A DNA stretch of 64,000 bases, from contig CAYPYG010000010.1 in the NCBI GenBank assembly GCA_964415175.1, positions 1 through 64,000 of the forward strand. The letters are read 5' to 3'. Positions 8,317 through 17,020 of the stretch are shown here, piece by piece. The notes below the pieces were generated by a model. It was not told the DNA's origin and did not search any database. It saw only the letters and a list, made by a program, of their open reading frames with translations. Every line of letters begins with the position of its first letter. Position 1 is the first letter of the stretch. Position numbers and translations under genes: made by a program. This DNA is from UBA2231 sp964415175 (GTDB lineage Bacteria; Elusimicrobiota; Elusimicrobia; Elusimicrobiales; UBA9959).

Positions 8317-8670
8317 ATGATAAGCAAACAGGAAAAATACCAGATACGCAGCGAACGGACCCGCCGCAAGCTCCTGGAGCGCGACGTGACCAGGCCGCGC
8401 CTGAGCGTCTTCCGCAGCACGCGCTACATCTACGCCCAGGTCATCGACGACGCGCAGGGCAGGACCGTCGCCGCCGCCTCCAGCGCGGAGAAAGAGGTCA
8501 AGACGAAGGGCAAGAACCTCGAGACGGCCAAGGCCGTCGGGGCGCTGGTCGCCAGGCGCGCCCTGGACAAGGGCGTCAAGGAAGTCTGCTTCGACAGGGG
8601 CGGCCGCATATACCACGGCCGCATCAAGGCCCTCGCCGACGCCGCCCGCGAAGCCGGGCTGAAATTCTGA
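8317..8670 (+). CDS. rplR: 50S ribosomal protein L18
   Basis: L18 carries 5S rRNA into the central protuberance with L5. The 117-residue product has RLSVFRSTRYIYAQVIDD, the helix around GALVARRALDKGVKEVCFD, and ends YHGRIKALADAAREAGLKF. It starts 11 bases after rplF. Confidence 0.97.
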   Translation: MISKQEKYQIRSERTRRKLLERDVTRPRLSVFRSTRYIYAQVIDDAQGRTVAAASSAEKEVKTKGKNLETAKAVGALVARRALDKGVKEVCFDRGGRIYHGRIKALADAAREAGLKF

Positions 8671-8685
8671 CCCCCTGGAGATAAA

Positions 8686-9249
8686 ATGATCCTCAAGAAC
8701 GCCAAGAAGATGAAGGAAGACAAGGAGATCACCGCCGACTCCAAGCTCAACAAGACCGAGGTCGAGAGCCTGGAGCTGGACGTCCCCAAGTTCGAGGAGC
8801 GGACGGCCGTCGTCGCGATCAACCGCGTCACCAAGGTCGTGAAGGGCGGCAAACGCTTCTCCTTCAACGCGCTCGTCGTGGTCGGCGACAACAACGGCGG
8901 CGTGGGCGCCTCCGTGGGCAAGTCCAACGAGGTGCAGGGCGCCATACAGAAGGCCACCGCCGGCGCCCGCAAGGAAATGATCCATTTCCCGATCAAGGAC
9001 ATGAGCGTCCCGCACGAGGTAGAGGGCCGCTTCGGCGCCGGGCACGTCTGGATGAAGCCCGCCGTCAAGGGGACCGGCCTCATCGCCGGCGGCGGCGTGC
9101 GCGCCGTGCTCGAAGTCTCCGGCATCAAGAACATACTTACCAAGAACCTGGGCTCGCGCAACGCGTTCAACACCGTGTACGCCACCCTCGACGCCCTTTC
9201 CCGGCTCAAGAGCCGGGAAGAGGTCGCCAGGCTCAGGGGGGAGAAATAA
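8686..9249 (+). CDS. rpsE: 30S ribosomal protein S5
   Basis: S5 helps maintain decoding fidelity at the mRNA entry channel. The dsRBD-like core has VVAINRVTKVVKGGKRFSFN and VVGDNNGGVGASVGKSNEV, then GTGLIAGGGVRAVLEVSGI. The 187-residue length is slightly above average because of the charged first 35 residues. The next gene is rplO after one base; the usual rpmD between them is absent. Confidence 0.97.
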   Translation: MILKNAKKMKEDKEITADSKLNKTEVESLELDVPKFEERTAVVAINRVTKVVKGGKRFSFNALVVVGDNNGGVGASVGKSNEVQGAIQKATAGARKEMIHFPIKDMSVPHEVEGRFGAGHVWMKPAVKGTGLIAGGGVRAVLEVSGIKNILTKNLGSRNAFNTVYATLDALSRLKSREEVARLRGEK

Positions 9250-9250
9250 C

Positions 9251-9706
9251 ATGGCTCTGCATAATCTGAAACCCAAGCCGGGCTCGACCCACAAAAAGAA
9301 GCGTCTCGGCACCGGCCAGGGCTCCGGCCACGGCCAGACCTCCACGAAAGGCCAGAAGGGCCAGAATTCCACCGCCGGCGGTTCCAAGCCGCACGGCTTC
9401 GAGGGCGGCCAGACGCCGCTGCTGAGGCGCATCCCCAAGATGGGCTTCAACAACGTGAAGTTCCGCGTCGAGTACGCCTGGGTCAACGTCTCCTCGCTGG
9501 AAAAGTCCTTCGAGACCGGCGCCGAGGTGAACCCCGAGTCGCTCAGGAAGACCGGCCTGGTGAAGACGGCGTACCCCGTGAAGGTGCTCGGCGACGGCGA
9601 ACTGAAGAAGAAGCTCAGCGTCACCGCCCACGCCTTCTCGAAGTCGGCGAAAGAGAAGATAGAGAAAGCGGGCGGCAAGGCCGTCCTCATAGAAGCCAAG
9701 GCCTGA
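9251..9706 (+). CDS. rplO: 50S ribosomal protein L15
   Basis: L15 is a late-assembly protein with a long basic extension. The product starts MALHNLKPKPGSTHKKKRLG and includes GTGQGSGHGQTSTKGQKGQ and GFEGGQTPLLRRIPKMGF, then the globular C-terminal domain. Length 151 is normal. It starts one base after the rpsE stop, where most bacteria have rpmD. Confidence 0.97.
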   Translation: MALHNLKPKPGSTHKKKRLGTGQGSGHGQTSTKGQKGQNSTAGGSKPHGFEGGQTPLLRRIPKMGFNNVKFRVEYAWVNVSSLEKSFETGAEVNPESLRKTGLVKTAYPVKVLGDGELKKKLSVTAHAFSKSAKEKIEKAGGKAVLIEAKA

Positions 9707-9811
9707 GACCGTCCCGTCCCCGTCGTCCGGGCCCCGCGCCCGGCCGGCGGGAGGTTTTTGAGAGCGGATTCCGCCGGCGGGCCCGACCGCCCCGCGTTAC
9801 GGAGATGACGA

Positions 9812-11140
9812 ATGCAGCAGATCACCGACATATTCAAGATCGAAGACCTTAAACGCCGCATCATTTTCGTCGTCCTGGCCCTGGCCGCCTACCGGCTGGG
9901 CGCCGTCATCCCGATACCGGGCATCAACACCCAGGCCCTGCAGGCGCTCTTCGAGGCCAACAAGGGGAGCCTCCTCGGCTTCCTCGACATTTTCTCCGGC
10001 GGCGCGCTGGGACGCTTCTCCATCTTCTCGATGGGCGTCATGCCCTACATCAACGCGTCCATCATCATGAGCCTGGTGCAGGGAGCGCACGTCTTCCCGC
10101 TGCTCGACCGCCTGCAGAAGGAGGGCGAGAGCGGCCGCAAGAAGATAACGCAGATCACGCGCGTCTTCACGCTCTTCCTCGCCGCTTTCCAGTCCCTCGG
10201 CCTGACGCTGGCGCTCAACAACATACAGACGCCCGGCAATATCCCGGTCATCCCGAACCCGACCGTCGGCTTCTATTTCGTGACCGTCCTCACTCTCACC
10301 ACCGGCACGGTGTTCGTGATGTGGCTCGGCGAGCAGATCACCGAGCGCGGCATAGGCAACGGCATCTCGCTGATCATCTTCGCCGGCATCGTGGAGGGTC
10401 TGCCCTCCGCCATCAAGAACATGATCTCCCTGGTCCAGGCCGAGGAAATGAGCCTGCTGACCGCGCTGCTGATCCTGGCGCTGGTCGCCGTCGTGACCGC
10501 CCTGGTCGTCTGGGTGCAGACCGCGCAGCGAAAGATCCCGATCCAGTACGCGCAGCGCCAGGTAGGCCGCAAGATGTACGGCGGCAGCACCGCGTTCCTG
10601 CCGCTCAAAGTGGACCAGAGCGGCGTCATCGCGGTCATCTTCGCCGTCTCGCTGCTCAGCGTCCCTTACACCATAGTCAGTTTCAACCCGCAGGCCCCCT
10701 GGGCCTCCAAGGTCATGTCGCTGATGAGCCACACGAGCGTCTGGTACCAGCTGGTCTACGTCGCGCTGATAGTCTTCTTCTGCTACTTCTACAATTCGGT
10801 CAGCATCAACCCCAAGGACCTGGCCGAGAACATGAAGAAGTGGGGCGGTTTCATCCCCGGCATACGCCCCGGCGAGCCGACCGCGCAGCACATCGAGTGG
10901 GTGCTCAACCGCATCACGCTGGGCGGGGCGCTGTTCGTCGCGGCCATCGCCGTGCTGCCGGACTACATGAGGGCCAAGTTCAACGTGCCGTTCTATTTCG
11001 GCGGCACCTCGCTGCTCATCGTCGTCGGCGTCGCGCTGGACACGATAGCCCAGATGGAAGCCCACCTGCTGATGCGCAACTACGAAGGCTTCTACAAGAA
11101 TTCGAAGATAAAGGGCCGCTGGTTCAACGTAGGGGGTTAA
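9812..11140 (+). CDS. secY: Protein translocase subunit SecY
   Basis: SecY is the channel of the Sec translocon in the inner membrane. The 442-residue product shows about ten hydrophobic segments, the plug/TM2 region SIFSMGVMPYINASIIMSL, the basic C4-C5 loop QTAQRKIPIQYAQRQVGRK, and the C6 loop GGFIPGIRPGEPTAQHI. The 105 bases before it include a GC-rich inverted repeat (CCGGGC 9727-9732 with GCCCGG 9738-9743) without a proper T-run, so I do not call a terminator. adk follows after 4 bases. Confidence 0.97.
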   Translation: MQQITDIFKIEDLKRRIIFVVLALAAYRLGAVIPIPGINTQALQALFEANKGSLLGFLDIFSGGALGRFSIFSMGVMPYINASIIMSLVQGAHVFPLLDRLQKEGESGRKKITQITRVFTLFLAAFQSLGLTLALNNIQTPGNIPVIPNPTVGFYFVTVLTLTTGTVFVMWLGEQITERGIGNGISLIIFAGIVEGLPSAIKNMISLVQAEEMSLLTALLILALVAVVTALVVWVQTAQRKIPIQYAQRQVGRKMYGGSTAFLPLKVDQSGVIAVIFAVSLLSVPYTIVSFNPQAPWASKVMSLMSHTSVWYQLVYVALIVFFCYFYNSVSINPKDLAENMKKWGGFIPGIRPGEPTAQHIEWVLNRITLGGALFVAAIAVLPDYMRAKFNVPFYFGGTSLLIVVGVALDTIAQMEAHLLMRNYEGFYKNSKIKGRWFNVGG

Positions 11141-11144
11141 CGGG

Positions 11145-11792
11145 ATGAACGTCATACTCCTCGGTTTTCCGGGTTCCGGGAAAGGCACGCAGGCGAAGGC
11201 CGTGGCCGCGAGGCTGGGTATGCTGCATTTTTCCACCGGGGACATCTTCCGGGAGGAGATAGCCAAAAAGACCCCGCTGGGCGAAAAGGTCCAGTCCTAC
11301 CTGGCCTCCGGCCGGCTGGTCCCCGACGAGGTGGTCATCGAGGTCATCAAGTCGCGCGTGACCGGAGCGGGCAAAGGGATCCTTTTCGACGGTTTCCCCA
11401 GGACGGTGGAGCAGGCGCAGGCCCTGGACGAATTTTTCGACGCGAGGGGGGAGAAGATAGACGCCGTCGTCTTCCTGGCCGTCCCCGAGCAGGAAGTGGT
11501 GAGCCGGCTCACCGCCAGACGGACCTGTTCCAAGTGCGGGAAGGTCTACAATCTGAACAGCAATCCTCCCGCGGTGGAGGGCAAATGCGACGATTGCGGC
11601 TCCCCGCTGGCGGCGCGCGACGACGACAAGCCGGAAGTGGTGGCCAAGCGGCTGATGGTCTATAAGGACCTGACCGAACCGCTGATCTCCTATTACCGCG
11701 GCAACGGGGTGTTCCTGGAAGTCCCGGGCGCGCTGGAGCCCGCCGCCGTCACCGAAGGATTGTTCGCCGCCCTGTCCGGCAGGGCCGTCTGA
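11145..11792 (+). CDS. adk: Adenylate kinase, zinc-LID form
   Basis: Adenylate kinase interconverts ATP+AMP and 2 ADP. The P-loop is GFPGSGKGTQA (residues about 6-16), the NMP-binding region has HFSTGDIFREE, and DGFPRTVEQA follows. The LID contains CSKCGK and CDDCGS, a four-cysteine zinc site typical of Gram-positive and some deep-branching bacterial enzymes. The 215-residue length is normal. It sits in the secY-adk-map order. Confidence 0.97.
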   Translation: MNVILLGFPGSGKGTQAKAVAARLGMLHFSTGDIFREEIAKKTPLGEKVQSYLASGRLVPDEVVIEVIKSRVTGAGKGILFDGFPRTVEQAQALDEFFDARGEKIDAVVFLAVPEQEVVSRLTARRTCSKCGKVYNLNSNPPAVEGKCDDCGSPLAARDDDKPEVVAKRLMVYKDLTEPLISYYRGNGVFLEVPGALEPAAVTEGLFAALSGRAV

Positions 11793-11804
11793 GGCCGCGA
11801 CCGG

Positions 11805-12581
11805 ATGGTTGAGATAAAATCGGCCGCCGAACTGGAGAGGATGCGCAAGGCCTCGTCCATAGTGGCCGAAGTCCTCGTTCTTTTAAAAGGCATGGTCAGA
11901 CCCGGGGTCCTCACCTCGGAACTGAACGCTTTCGCCGAAAGGGAAATACGCGCCAGGGGCGGCGAGCCCGCCTTCCTGGGCTACCGCGGCTATCCGGCCA
12001 CGCTCTGCGTCTCCATAAACGAAGAGGTCGTGCACGGCATCCCTTCCCCGTCTAGGAAGATCGGGGAGGGCGACATCGTCAGCCTGGACCTGGGCTGCGT
12101 CTGGAAGGATTATTACGGGGACGCCGCTCTTACCGTGGCGGCCGGGAAGGCCTCCCGGGAGGCGGCGAGGCTGATGGCCGTGACGGAGCGGAGCCTGGCC
12201 GAAGCCCTGGCTCAGGTCAGGGACGGGGCCAGACTCGGCGACGTGTCCCACGCCGTCGAGAGCTGCGCCGCGGCCGCCGGGTTTTCGGTGGTCAGGGAGT
12301 TCACGGGCCACGGCATAGGACGCCGGCTGCACGAGGACCCCACGATCCCCAACTACGGCCGCCCCGGTTCCGGGATAACGCTCCGGGAAGGGATGACCAT
12401 CGCGATAGAGCCGATGATCTGCGCCGGCCGCCCGGGCGTGGAAGTGAAAGAGGACGGCTGGACGGCCGTGACCAAGGACGGGGCGCTGTCGGCCCATTTC
12501 GAGCACACCGTCTGCGTAAAAAGAGGAGGCTGCGAGATACTCAGCGCGGGGCCCGCAGGGACGGCCTGGGCCCTTATTTAG
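11805..12581 (+). CDS. map: Methionine aminopeptidase, type I
   Basis: It removes N-terminal methionine from nascent proteins. The metal ligands are recognisable: SLDLGCVWKDYYGDAAL carries the two aspartates, GHGIGRRLHEDP the histidine, IAIEPMI one glutamate and SAHFEHTVCV the last. The 258 residues match the bacterial single-domain form without an N-terminal zinc finger. The infA -10 element begins one base after the start of its TAG stop. Confidence 0.97.
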   Translation: MVEIKSAAELERMRKASSIVAEVLVLLKGMVRPGVLTSELNAFAEREIRARGGEPAFLGYRGYPATLCVSINEEVVHGIPSPSRKIGEGDIVSLDLGCVWKDYYGDAALTVAAGKASREAARLMAVTERSLAEALAQVRDGARLGDVSHAVESCAAAAGFSVVREFTGHGIGRRLHEDPTIPNYGRPGSGITLREGMTIAIEPMICAGRPGVEVKEDGWTAVTKDGALSAHFEHTVCVKRGGCEILSAGPAGTAWALI

Positions 12582-12587
12582 TATAAT
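12582..12587 (+). promoter_or_regulatory. -10 element of a likely leaderless infA promoter
   Basis: TATAAT at 12582-12587 overlaps the end of map and lies 9 bases before the infA ATG. Transcription would start 0-3 bases upstream of the codon, and no Shine-Dalgarno is present. I see no convincing -35. Confidence 0.55.
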
Positions 12588-12596
12588 ATTAAAGAT

Positions 12597-12815
12597 ATGC
12601 CGGATAATCAGAAAATAGAACTTGAGGGCATAGTGAAGGAATCGCTTCCCAACGCCACTTTCAGGGTGGAGATAGCGCCCGGCAAAGTGATACTCGGGTT
12701 CATCTCGGGCAAGATGCGCATCCATCACATAAAGATACTGCCCGGCGACAAGGTCAAACTGGAGCTTTCGCCCTACGACCTGACCAAGGGCCGCATAGTC
12801 TACAGGGAGAAGTGA
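12597..12815 (+). CDS. infA: Translation initiation factor IF-1
   Basis: IF-1 occupies the 30S A site during initiation. The 72-residue S1/OB-fold product has KIELEGIVKESLPNATFRVE, SGKMRIHHIKILPGDKVKL and ends LTKGRIVYREK, all typical. Seven of its nine isoleucines are AUA, none AUU, notable in a GC-rich genome. It has no SD and a TATAAT nine bases upstream, so it can be made from a leaderless mRNA in addition to read-through from map. Confidence 0.97.
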   Translation: MPDNQKIELEGIVKESLPNATFRVEIAPGKVILGFISGKMRIHHIKILPGDKVKLELSPYDLTKGRIVYREK

Positions 12816-12835
12816 AGTTTTCAGAGAGGTACAAG

Positions 12836-12949
12836 ATGAAAGTTAGAGCGAGCGTGAAACCGATCTGCATCAAGTGCAAGGTCATCAAACGCAGGGGCGT
12901 AGTACGCGTCATCTGCACCGATCCCCGCCACAAGCAGAGGCAGGGCTGA
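12836..12949 (+). CDS. rpmJ: 50S ribosomal protein L36 (zinc-binding form)
   Basis: This 37-codon gene encodes L36: MKVRASVKPICIKCKVIKRR then GVVRVICTDPRHKQRQG. The zinc ligands Cys11, Cys14, Cys27 and His32 are all present (C+ form). It lies 20 bases after infA with GAGAGG about six bases before the ATG. The infA-rpmJ-rpsM order is the usual one. Confidence 0.96.
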   Translation: MKVRASVKPICIKCKVIKRRGVVRVICTDPRHKQRQG

Positions 12950-13021
12950 GAGAACGCTGAACGTGAGCGTCCGGCCGACGGCCCCGCGCTTCGCGGTTTA
13001 CGGAACACTTAAGGAGAAGTT

Positions 13022-13420
13022 ATGGCACGAATAGCTGGAATAGACCTGCCGAGGGAAAAGAGGGTCGACGTGGCCCTCGCCTATGTTTACGGGATAGGCC
13101 GCCCCATGGCGAAAAGAATACTGGAGTCCCTCAAAGGGCAGATAGACCCGGCCACCCGCGTGAAGAACCTCACCGAGGACCAGGTCGGTCTGCTGAACTC
13201 CCATATTTCCAAGGAATACAAGGTCGAGGGCGAACTGCGCCGAGAGGTCAACGCGAACATCAAGCGGTTCGTCGAGATCAACAGCTACAAGGGCTACCGC
13301 CACCGCCGCAACCTGCCCGTGCGCGGGCAGCGCACCAAGACCAACGGCAGGACCCGCCGCGGCCGCCGCAAGACCGTCGGTTCGGCGTCCAAGGCCCCGG
13401 CCGCGCCGGCCGCCAAGTGA
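13022..13420 (+). CDS. rpsM: 30S ribosomal protein S13
   Basis: S13 contacts the P-site tRNA and L5. The product begins MARIAGIDLPREKRVDVAL and carries YVYGIGRPMAKRIL, INSYKGYRHRRNLPVRGQRT and TNGRTRRGRRKTV. The 132 residues include an Ala/Pro/Lys-rich tail a few residues longer than usual. AAGGAGAAGTT precedes the start. Confidence 0.97.
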   Translation: MARIAGIDLPREKRVDVALAYVYGIGRPMAKRILESLKGQIDPATRVKNLTEDQVGLLNSHISKEYKVEGELRREVNANIKRFVEINSYKGYRHRRNLPVRGQRTKTNGRTRRGRRKTVGSASKAPAAPAAK

Positions 13421-13438
13421 GCAGGAGGACTTTGAACC

Positions 13439-13894
13439 ATGAACGATAATCCGAACCGCAAAGAAGAAGCCAAGCCCGCGCCGGCCGCCGGCGCCCAGAG
13501 GCCGGCCCCGGCCGGCAAGCCCCAGGTCAGGCGCCGCTCCGGCGGTCCCGTGACCTTCGGCCGGGTCTACATAACCTGCTCCTTCAACAACACGATCATC
13601 ACGATCACCGACGAGAAGGGCGGCGCCGTTTCCTGGTCCACCGCCGGCTCGAACGGTTTCCGCGGCACCAAGAAGGGCACTCCCTTCGCCGCCCAGATAA
13701 CCGCGTCCAAGGCGGCGGCCAGGGCCGTCGAGTACGGAATGCGCCAGGCGATGGTCTTCGTCAGCGGCCCCGGCCCCGGACGCGAGACTGCGGTGCGCGC
13801 CATCGCGGCTTCCGGCATACACGTCGTCTCCATCAAGGACGTTACGCCGATACCGCACAACGGCTGCAGGCCCCCGAAGGCCCGCCGCGTCTAA
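13439..13894 (+). CDS. rpsK: 30S ribosomal protein S11
   Basis: S11 lies on the platform near the E site. The core starts near residue 37 with GRVYITCSFNNTIITITDEK, then GFRGTKKGTPFAAQ and the end IPHNGCRPPKARRV. At 151 residues it has about 20 extra N-terminal residues, low-complexity Ala/Pro/Lys. AGGAGG is about 8 bases upstream of the ATG. Confidence 0.97.
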   Translation: MNDNPNRKEEAKPAPAAGAQRPAPAGKPQVRRRSGGPVTFGRVYITCSFNNTIITITDEKGGAVSWSTAGSNGFRGTKKGTPFAAQITASKAAARAVEYGMRQAMVFVSGPGPGRETAVRAIAASGIHVVSIKDVTPIPHNGCRPPKARRV

Positions 13895-13928
13895 ACAGAA
13901 CCAGAGAAGAACAAAGGAGAGTTTTGAA

Positions 13929-14570
13929 ATGTCACGCTATACAGGTCCCAGCTGCAAGAGGTGCCGCAAGAAGGGCACGAAGATGTTCCTCAAGGGCGCG
14001 AAGTGCACGGCGAACTGCGTCGTGGACCGCGAGAAGGCGGCCGAGAAGGGCCGCAAGTTCGGCGGGGGCGGCAAGTTCCAGCCCAAGATGTCCGACTACG
14101 GCAAGCACCTCAAGGAGAAGCAGATAGCGCGTTACACCGCCCAGGTCAACGAGGCGCAGTTCCGCCGCTTCTTCGCCAAGGCCTCCAAGGAGAAGGGGCA
14201 GACCGGCACCGCGCTGCTGAGGCTGCTGGAGACCCGGCTGGACAATATCGTCCGCAGGCTCGGTTTCGCGGCCTCCCTCAAGGCGGCCCGGCAGCTGGTC
14301 AACCACGGGCACGTGAAACTGAACCACAGGACCGTGACGATCCCGTCCTGCCTGGTCAAGCCCGGCGACAGCGTGGCCGTTTCGCAGAAGACCGCGGAGA
14401 CGCCGCTGGTCAAGATGGGCCTCGAGAGCGCCGATAAGGCCAACTCGCGTCCCAGTTTCCTCGCCTACGATCCCGCTTCGCTGACCGGCAAACTGCTGCG
14501 CTGGCCCGACAGGGCGGAGATGTCCATCAACGTGGACGACCAGCTCATCGTCGAATTCTACTCCAAGTAA
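13929..14570 (+). CDS. rpsD: 30S ribosomal protein S4
   Basis: S4 nucleates 30S assembly and is an autoregulator in many bacteria. The N-terminus carries a cysteine cluster (CKRCRKKG and KCTANC, residues about 9-30), the zinc-type form. The S4 RNA-binding domain is RLDNIVRRLGFAASLKAARQ followed by LVNHGHVKLN. Length 213 is typical. AAAGGAGAG precedes the start at 13929; an alternative frame nearby is a shadow. Confidence 0.97.
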   Translation: MSRYTGPSCKRCRKKGTKMFLKGAKCTANCVVDREKAAEKGRKFGGGGKFQPKMSDYGKHLKEKQIARYTAQVNEAQFRRFFAKASKEKGQTGTALLRLLETRLDNIVRRLGFAASLKAARQLVNHGHVKLNHRTVTIPSCLVKPGDSVAVSQKTAETPLVKMGLESADKANSRPSFLAYDPASLTGKLLRWPDRAEMSINVDDQLIVEFYSK

Positions 14571-14591
14571 GGAACCCGGAGGCTTTCACAA

Positions 14592-15569
14592 ATGACCCAT
14601 ACTTTCGCCAAGACGCTGATAATACCGGAAGCCCTCAGGACCGAGGGCGAAGCCGGGAACTACGCCAAGTTCATAGCCGAGCCTTACGAGCGCGGTTACG
14701 GACATACGATAGGCAATTCGCTGCGCAGGATCCTGCTCTCCAGCCTGGAGGGCGCGGCCGTGGTGGCCGTGCGCATACGCGGCGCCCGCCACGAGTACTC
14801 CACCATCAACGGGGTGCACGAGGACGTCATCAACATCCTGCTCAACCTCAAGAAACTGCGCGTCCGCCTGAACTCCGACATGCCCGAGACCGTGCTGATC
14901 AGCGTCTCCGGCCGCCGCCAGGTCAAGGCTTCGGACATCAAGACCAGCGCCAACGTCGAGATCGTCAACAAGGACCTCGTGATCTGCAGCCTGGAGGCCG
15001 GCACCAACTTCGAGGCCGAGCTCGAGATCGCCAGGGGCTCCGGCTACCTGACCGCCGAGGAGGTCCGCGAAAAGATGAACCTGCCCGCGGACTTCATCCC
15101 GATGGACGCGCTGTTCTCGCCCGTGCAGAAGGCCCACTACAACGTGGAGAACGCCCGCGTCGGCCAGCGCACCGACTACGACAAGCTCGTGCTCGAGGTC
15201 TGGACCGACGGCACGCTGACGCCCGCCGAGGCGGTCAACAGGGCGACCGCGCTGCTGCGCCGCTCGATCACGCCGTTCCTGCCCGCCGAAGAGGCCCAGG
15301 CCGGCAAGGCCGAGGCCGGCCCGCAGGAAGCCGGGGCCGAAGGGCAGTCCGGCGACAAGCTGGACCAGGGCGTCGAGATGATAGAACTCTCGTCCCGCGC
15401 CTCCAACTGCCTTAAAGTGGCCGGGATACGCACCATACGGGAACTGGTCGAGAAGACCCCCGAGGACCTGCTGGCCGTGAAGAACTTCGGCCAGAAGTCG
15501 CTCGACGAGATACAGGAGAAGCTGCAGGGCATGGGTCTCTCGCTGGGCTCCAAAAGATCGGAGGAGTAA
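14592..15569 (+). CDS. rpoA: RNA polymerase subunit alpha
   Basis: Alpha scaffolds RNA polymerase assembly and its C-terminal domain reads UP elements and activators. The N-terminal domain has GYGHTIGNSLRRILLSSLEG and the dimerisation region. The C-terminal helix-hairpin-helix domain is at about residues 262-318 (IELSSRASNCLKVAGIRTI, NFGQKSLDEIQEKL). The linker between them (about 232-260) is Ala/Glu/Gly-rich. The 325-residue length is normal. Confidence 0.97.
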   Translation: MTHTFAKTLIIPEALRTEGEAGNYAKFIAEPYERGYGHTIGNSLRRILLSSLEGAAVVAVRIRGARHEYSTINGVHEDVINILLNLKKLRVRLNSDMPETVLISVSGRRQVKASDIKTSANVEIVNKDLVICSLEAGTNFEAELEIARGSGYLTAEEVREKMNLPADFIPMDALFSPVQKAHYNVENARVGQRTDYDKLVLEVWTDGTLTPAEAVNRATALLRRSITPFLPAEEAQAGKAEAGPQEAGAEGQSGDKLDQGVEMIELSSRASNCLKVAGIRTIRELVEKTPEDLLAVKNFGQKSLDEIQEKLQGMGLSLGSKRSEE

Positions 15570-15572
15570 GAC

Positions 15573-15920
15573 ATGATCAAGAACCTGGGAGCAAGGAAAC
15601 TTTCCAAGACCGGCTCGCACCGGCGCGCGATGTTCTCCAACATGATCTCCAGCCTGCTGCTGCACGAGAAGGTGACCACCACCGTGCCCAAGGCCAAGGA
15701 GCTCAAGCGCTTCGCCGAGAAGGTCATAACCGCCGCCAAGAAGGGCCAGCACGTCTCCGTGCGCAGCTCGCTGCGCGGCAACCGGCAGGCCTGCGAGAAG
15801 GCCCTGGGCGCCATAGCCGAACGCTACAAGACCCGCAACGGGGGCTACACCCGCGTGCTGAAACTCGGTCCCCGGCGCGGCGACGCGACCGAGATGGCTC
15901 TGGTGAAACTGGTGCAATAA
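15573..15920 (+). CDS. rplQ: 50S ribosomal protein L17
   Basis: L17 sits near the tunnel exit. The 115-residue product includes LSKTGSHRRAMFSNMISSLL, HEKVTTTVPKAKELKRFAEK and the end GDATEMALVKLVQ. It starts three bases after rpoA and closes the alpha cluster. mreB begins one base after its TAA, with no terminator between. Confidence 0.96.
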   Translation: MIKNLGARKLSKTGSHRRAMFSNMISSLLLHEKVTTTVPKAKELKRFAEKVITAAKKGQHVSVRSSLRGNRQACEKALGAIAERYKTRNGGYTRVLKLGPRRGDATEMALVKLVQ

Positions 15921-15921
15921 A

Positions 15922-16965
15922 ATGTTCGATTACATCTTCAGCCTGTTCTCCAACGACATAGGGATAGACCTCGGCACGGCCAACACGCTCGTCTACGTGA
16001 AGGGCAAGGGCATAGTGCTGCGGGAGCCGTCCGTGGTCGCGAGCGACAAGAACAGGCGGAAGGTGCTCGCCGTAGGCAGCGACGCCAAGCTCATGCTGGG
16101 GCGCACGCCGGCCAACATCGTGGCCGTGCGCCCGCTGCGCAACGGCGTCATAGCGGATTTCGAGTCCACGCAGGAGATGATCAAGTATTTCATCAGGAAG
16201 GTGCATAACCGGCGCAGCCTCCTGCATCCGCGCATCGTGATCGGCATCCCCTCGGGCATCACCGAGGTGGAAAAGCGCGCCGTCCAGGAGTCGGCCGAGC
16301 AGGCCGGCGCCAGGGAAGTGCATCTCATCGAGGAGCCCATGGCCGCGGCCATCGGCTCGGACCTGCCGGTCTCGGAGCCCCACGCCAGCATGATCTGCGA
16401 CATAGGCGGCGGGACCACGGAGGTCGCCGTGATCTCGCTGGGCGGCATGGTCGTCGCCAGATCCCTGGACGTGGCCGGCGACGAGATGGACGACTGCATA
16501 GTGCAGTATTTCAGGCGCAAACACAACCTTATAATCGGCGAGACCACCGCCGAAGAGGTCAAGATTCAGATAGGATCGGTTTTTCCCTTGAAAGAAGAGA
16601 AGACTATCGAAGTAAAGGGCCGGGACCAGGCGAAAGGCCTGCCGAGGACGATACTCGTCACTTCGGAGGAGATACGCCAGGCGCTGATGGAGCCCGTTCA
16701 GCTGATAGTTGACGTCATCAAGCAGGTGCTCGAAGAGACCCCGCCGGAACTTTCCTCGGACCTCGTGGACCGGGGCATGGTGCTCGCCGGCGGAGGTTCC
16801 CTCCTGAGGGGCTTTCCCGAGCTCATACGACAGGAGACCGAGCTCCCTGCTCACAGGGCGGCCGATCCGTTAAGTTGCGTTGCTTTGGGATGCGGAAAGT
16901 ATCTCGAAGAACTCGACAGGATTCAGCAGCGGCCCGAATTCCTGAAGTCGTACAGGCAGGACTGA
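15922..16965 (+). CDS. mreB: Rod shape-determining protein MreB
   Basis: MreB is the bacterial actin that guides lateral wall synthesis at the inner membrane. The actin-fold ATP sites are visible: phosphate 1 GIDLGTANTLVYVKGKG, phosphate 2 CDIGGGTTEVAVISLGG and the adenosine motif GMVLAGGGSLLRG. The 347-residue length is typical. Its ATG lies one base after rplQ and no terminator separates them, so it can be transcribed with the ribosomal genes. mreC, mreD, mrdA and rodA follow. Confidence 0.97.
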   Translation: MFDYIFSLFSNDIGIDLGTANTLVYVKGKGIVLREPSVVASDKNRRKVLAVGSDAKLMLGRTPANIVAVRPLRNGVIADFESTQEMIKYFIRKVHNRRSLLHPRIVIGIPSGITEVEKRAVQESAEQAGAREVHLIEEPMAAAIGSDLPVSEPHASMICDIGGGTTEVAVISLGGMVVARSLDVAGDEMDDCIVQYFRRKHNLIIGETTAEEVKIQIGSVFPLKEEKTIEVKGRDQAKGLPRTILVTSEEIRQALMEPVQLIVDVIKQVLEETPPELSSDLVDRGMVLAGGGSLLRGFPELIRQETELPAHRAADPLSCVALGCGKYLEELDRIQQRPEFLKSYRQD

Positions 16966-17020
16966 GCCCTCCCGGGCCTGGTCCTATTTCAGGCTTCGGG
17001 CCCTCGAAGGAGGAGCCCGG

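Noticed and set aside
9727..9766. Terminator between rplO and secY
   Set aside because: The CCGGGC/GCCCGG stem is short and the TTTTT at 9754 is too far downstream, so termination is not convincing; secY is probably in the same transcript.
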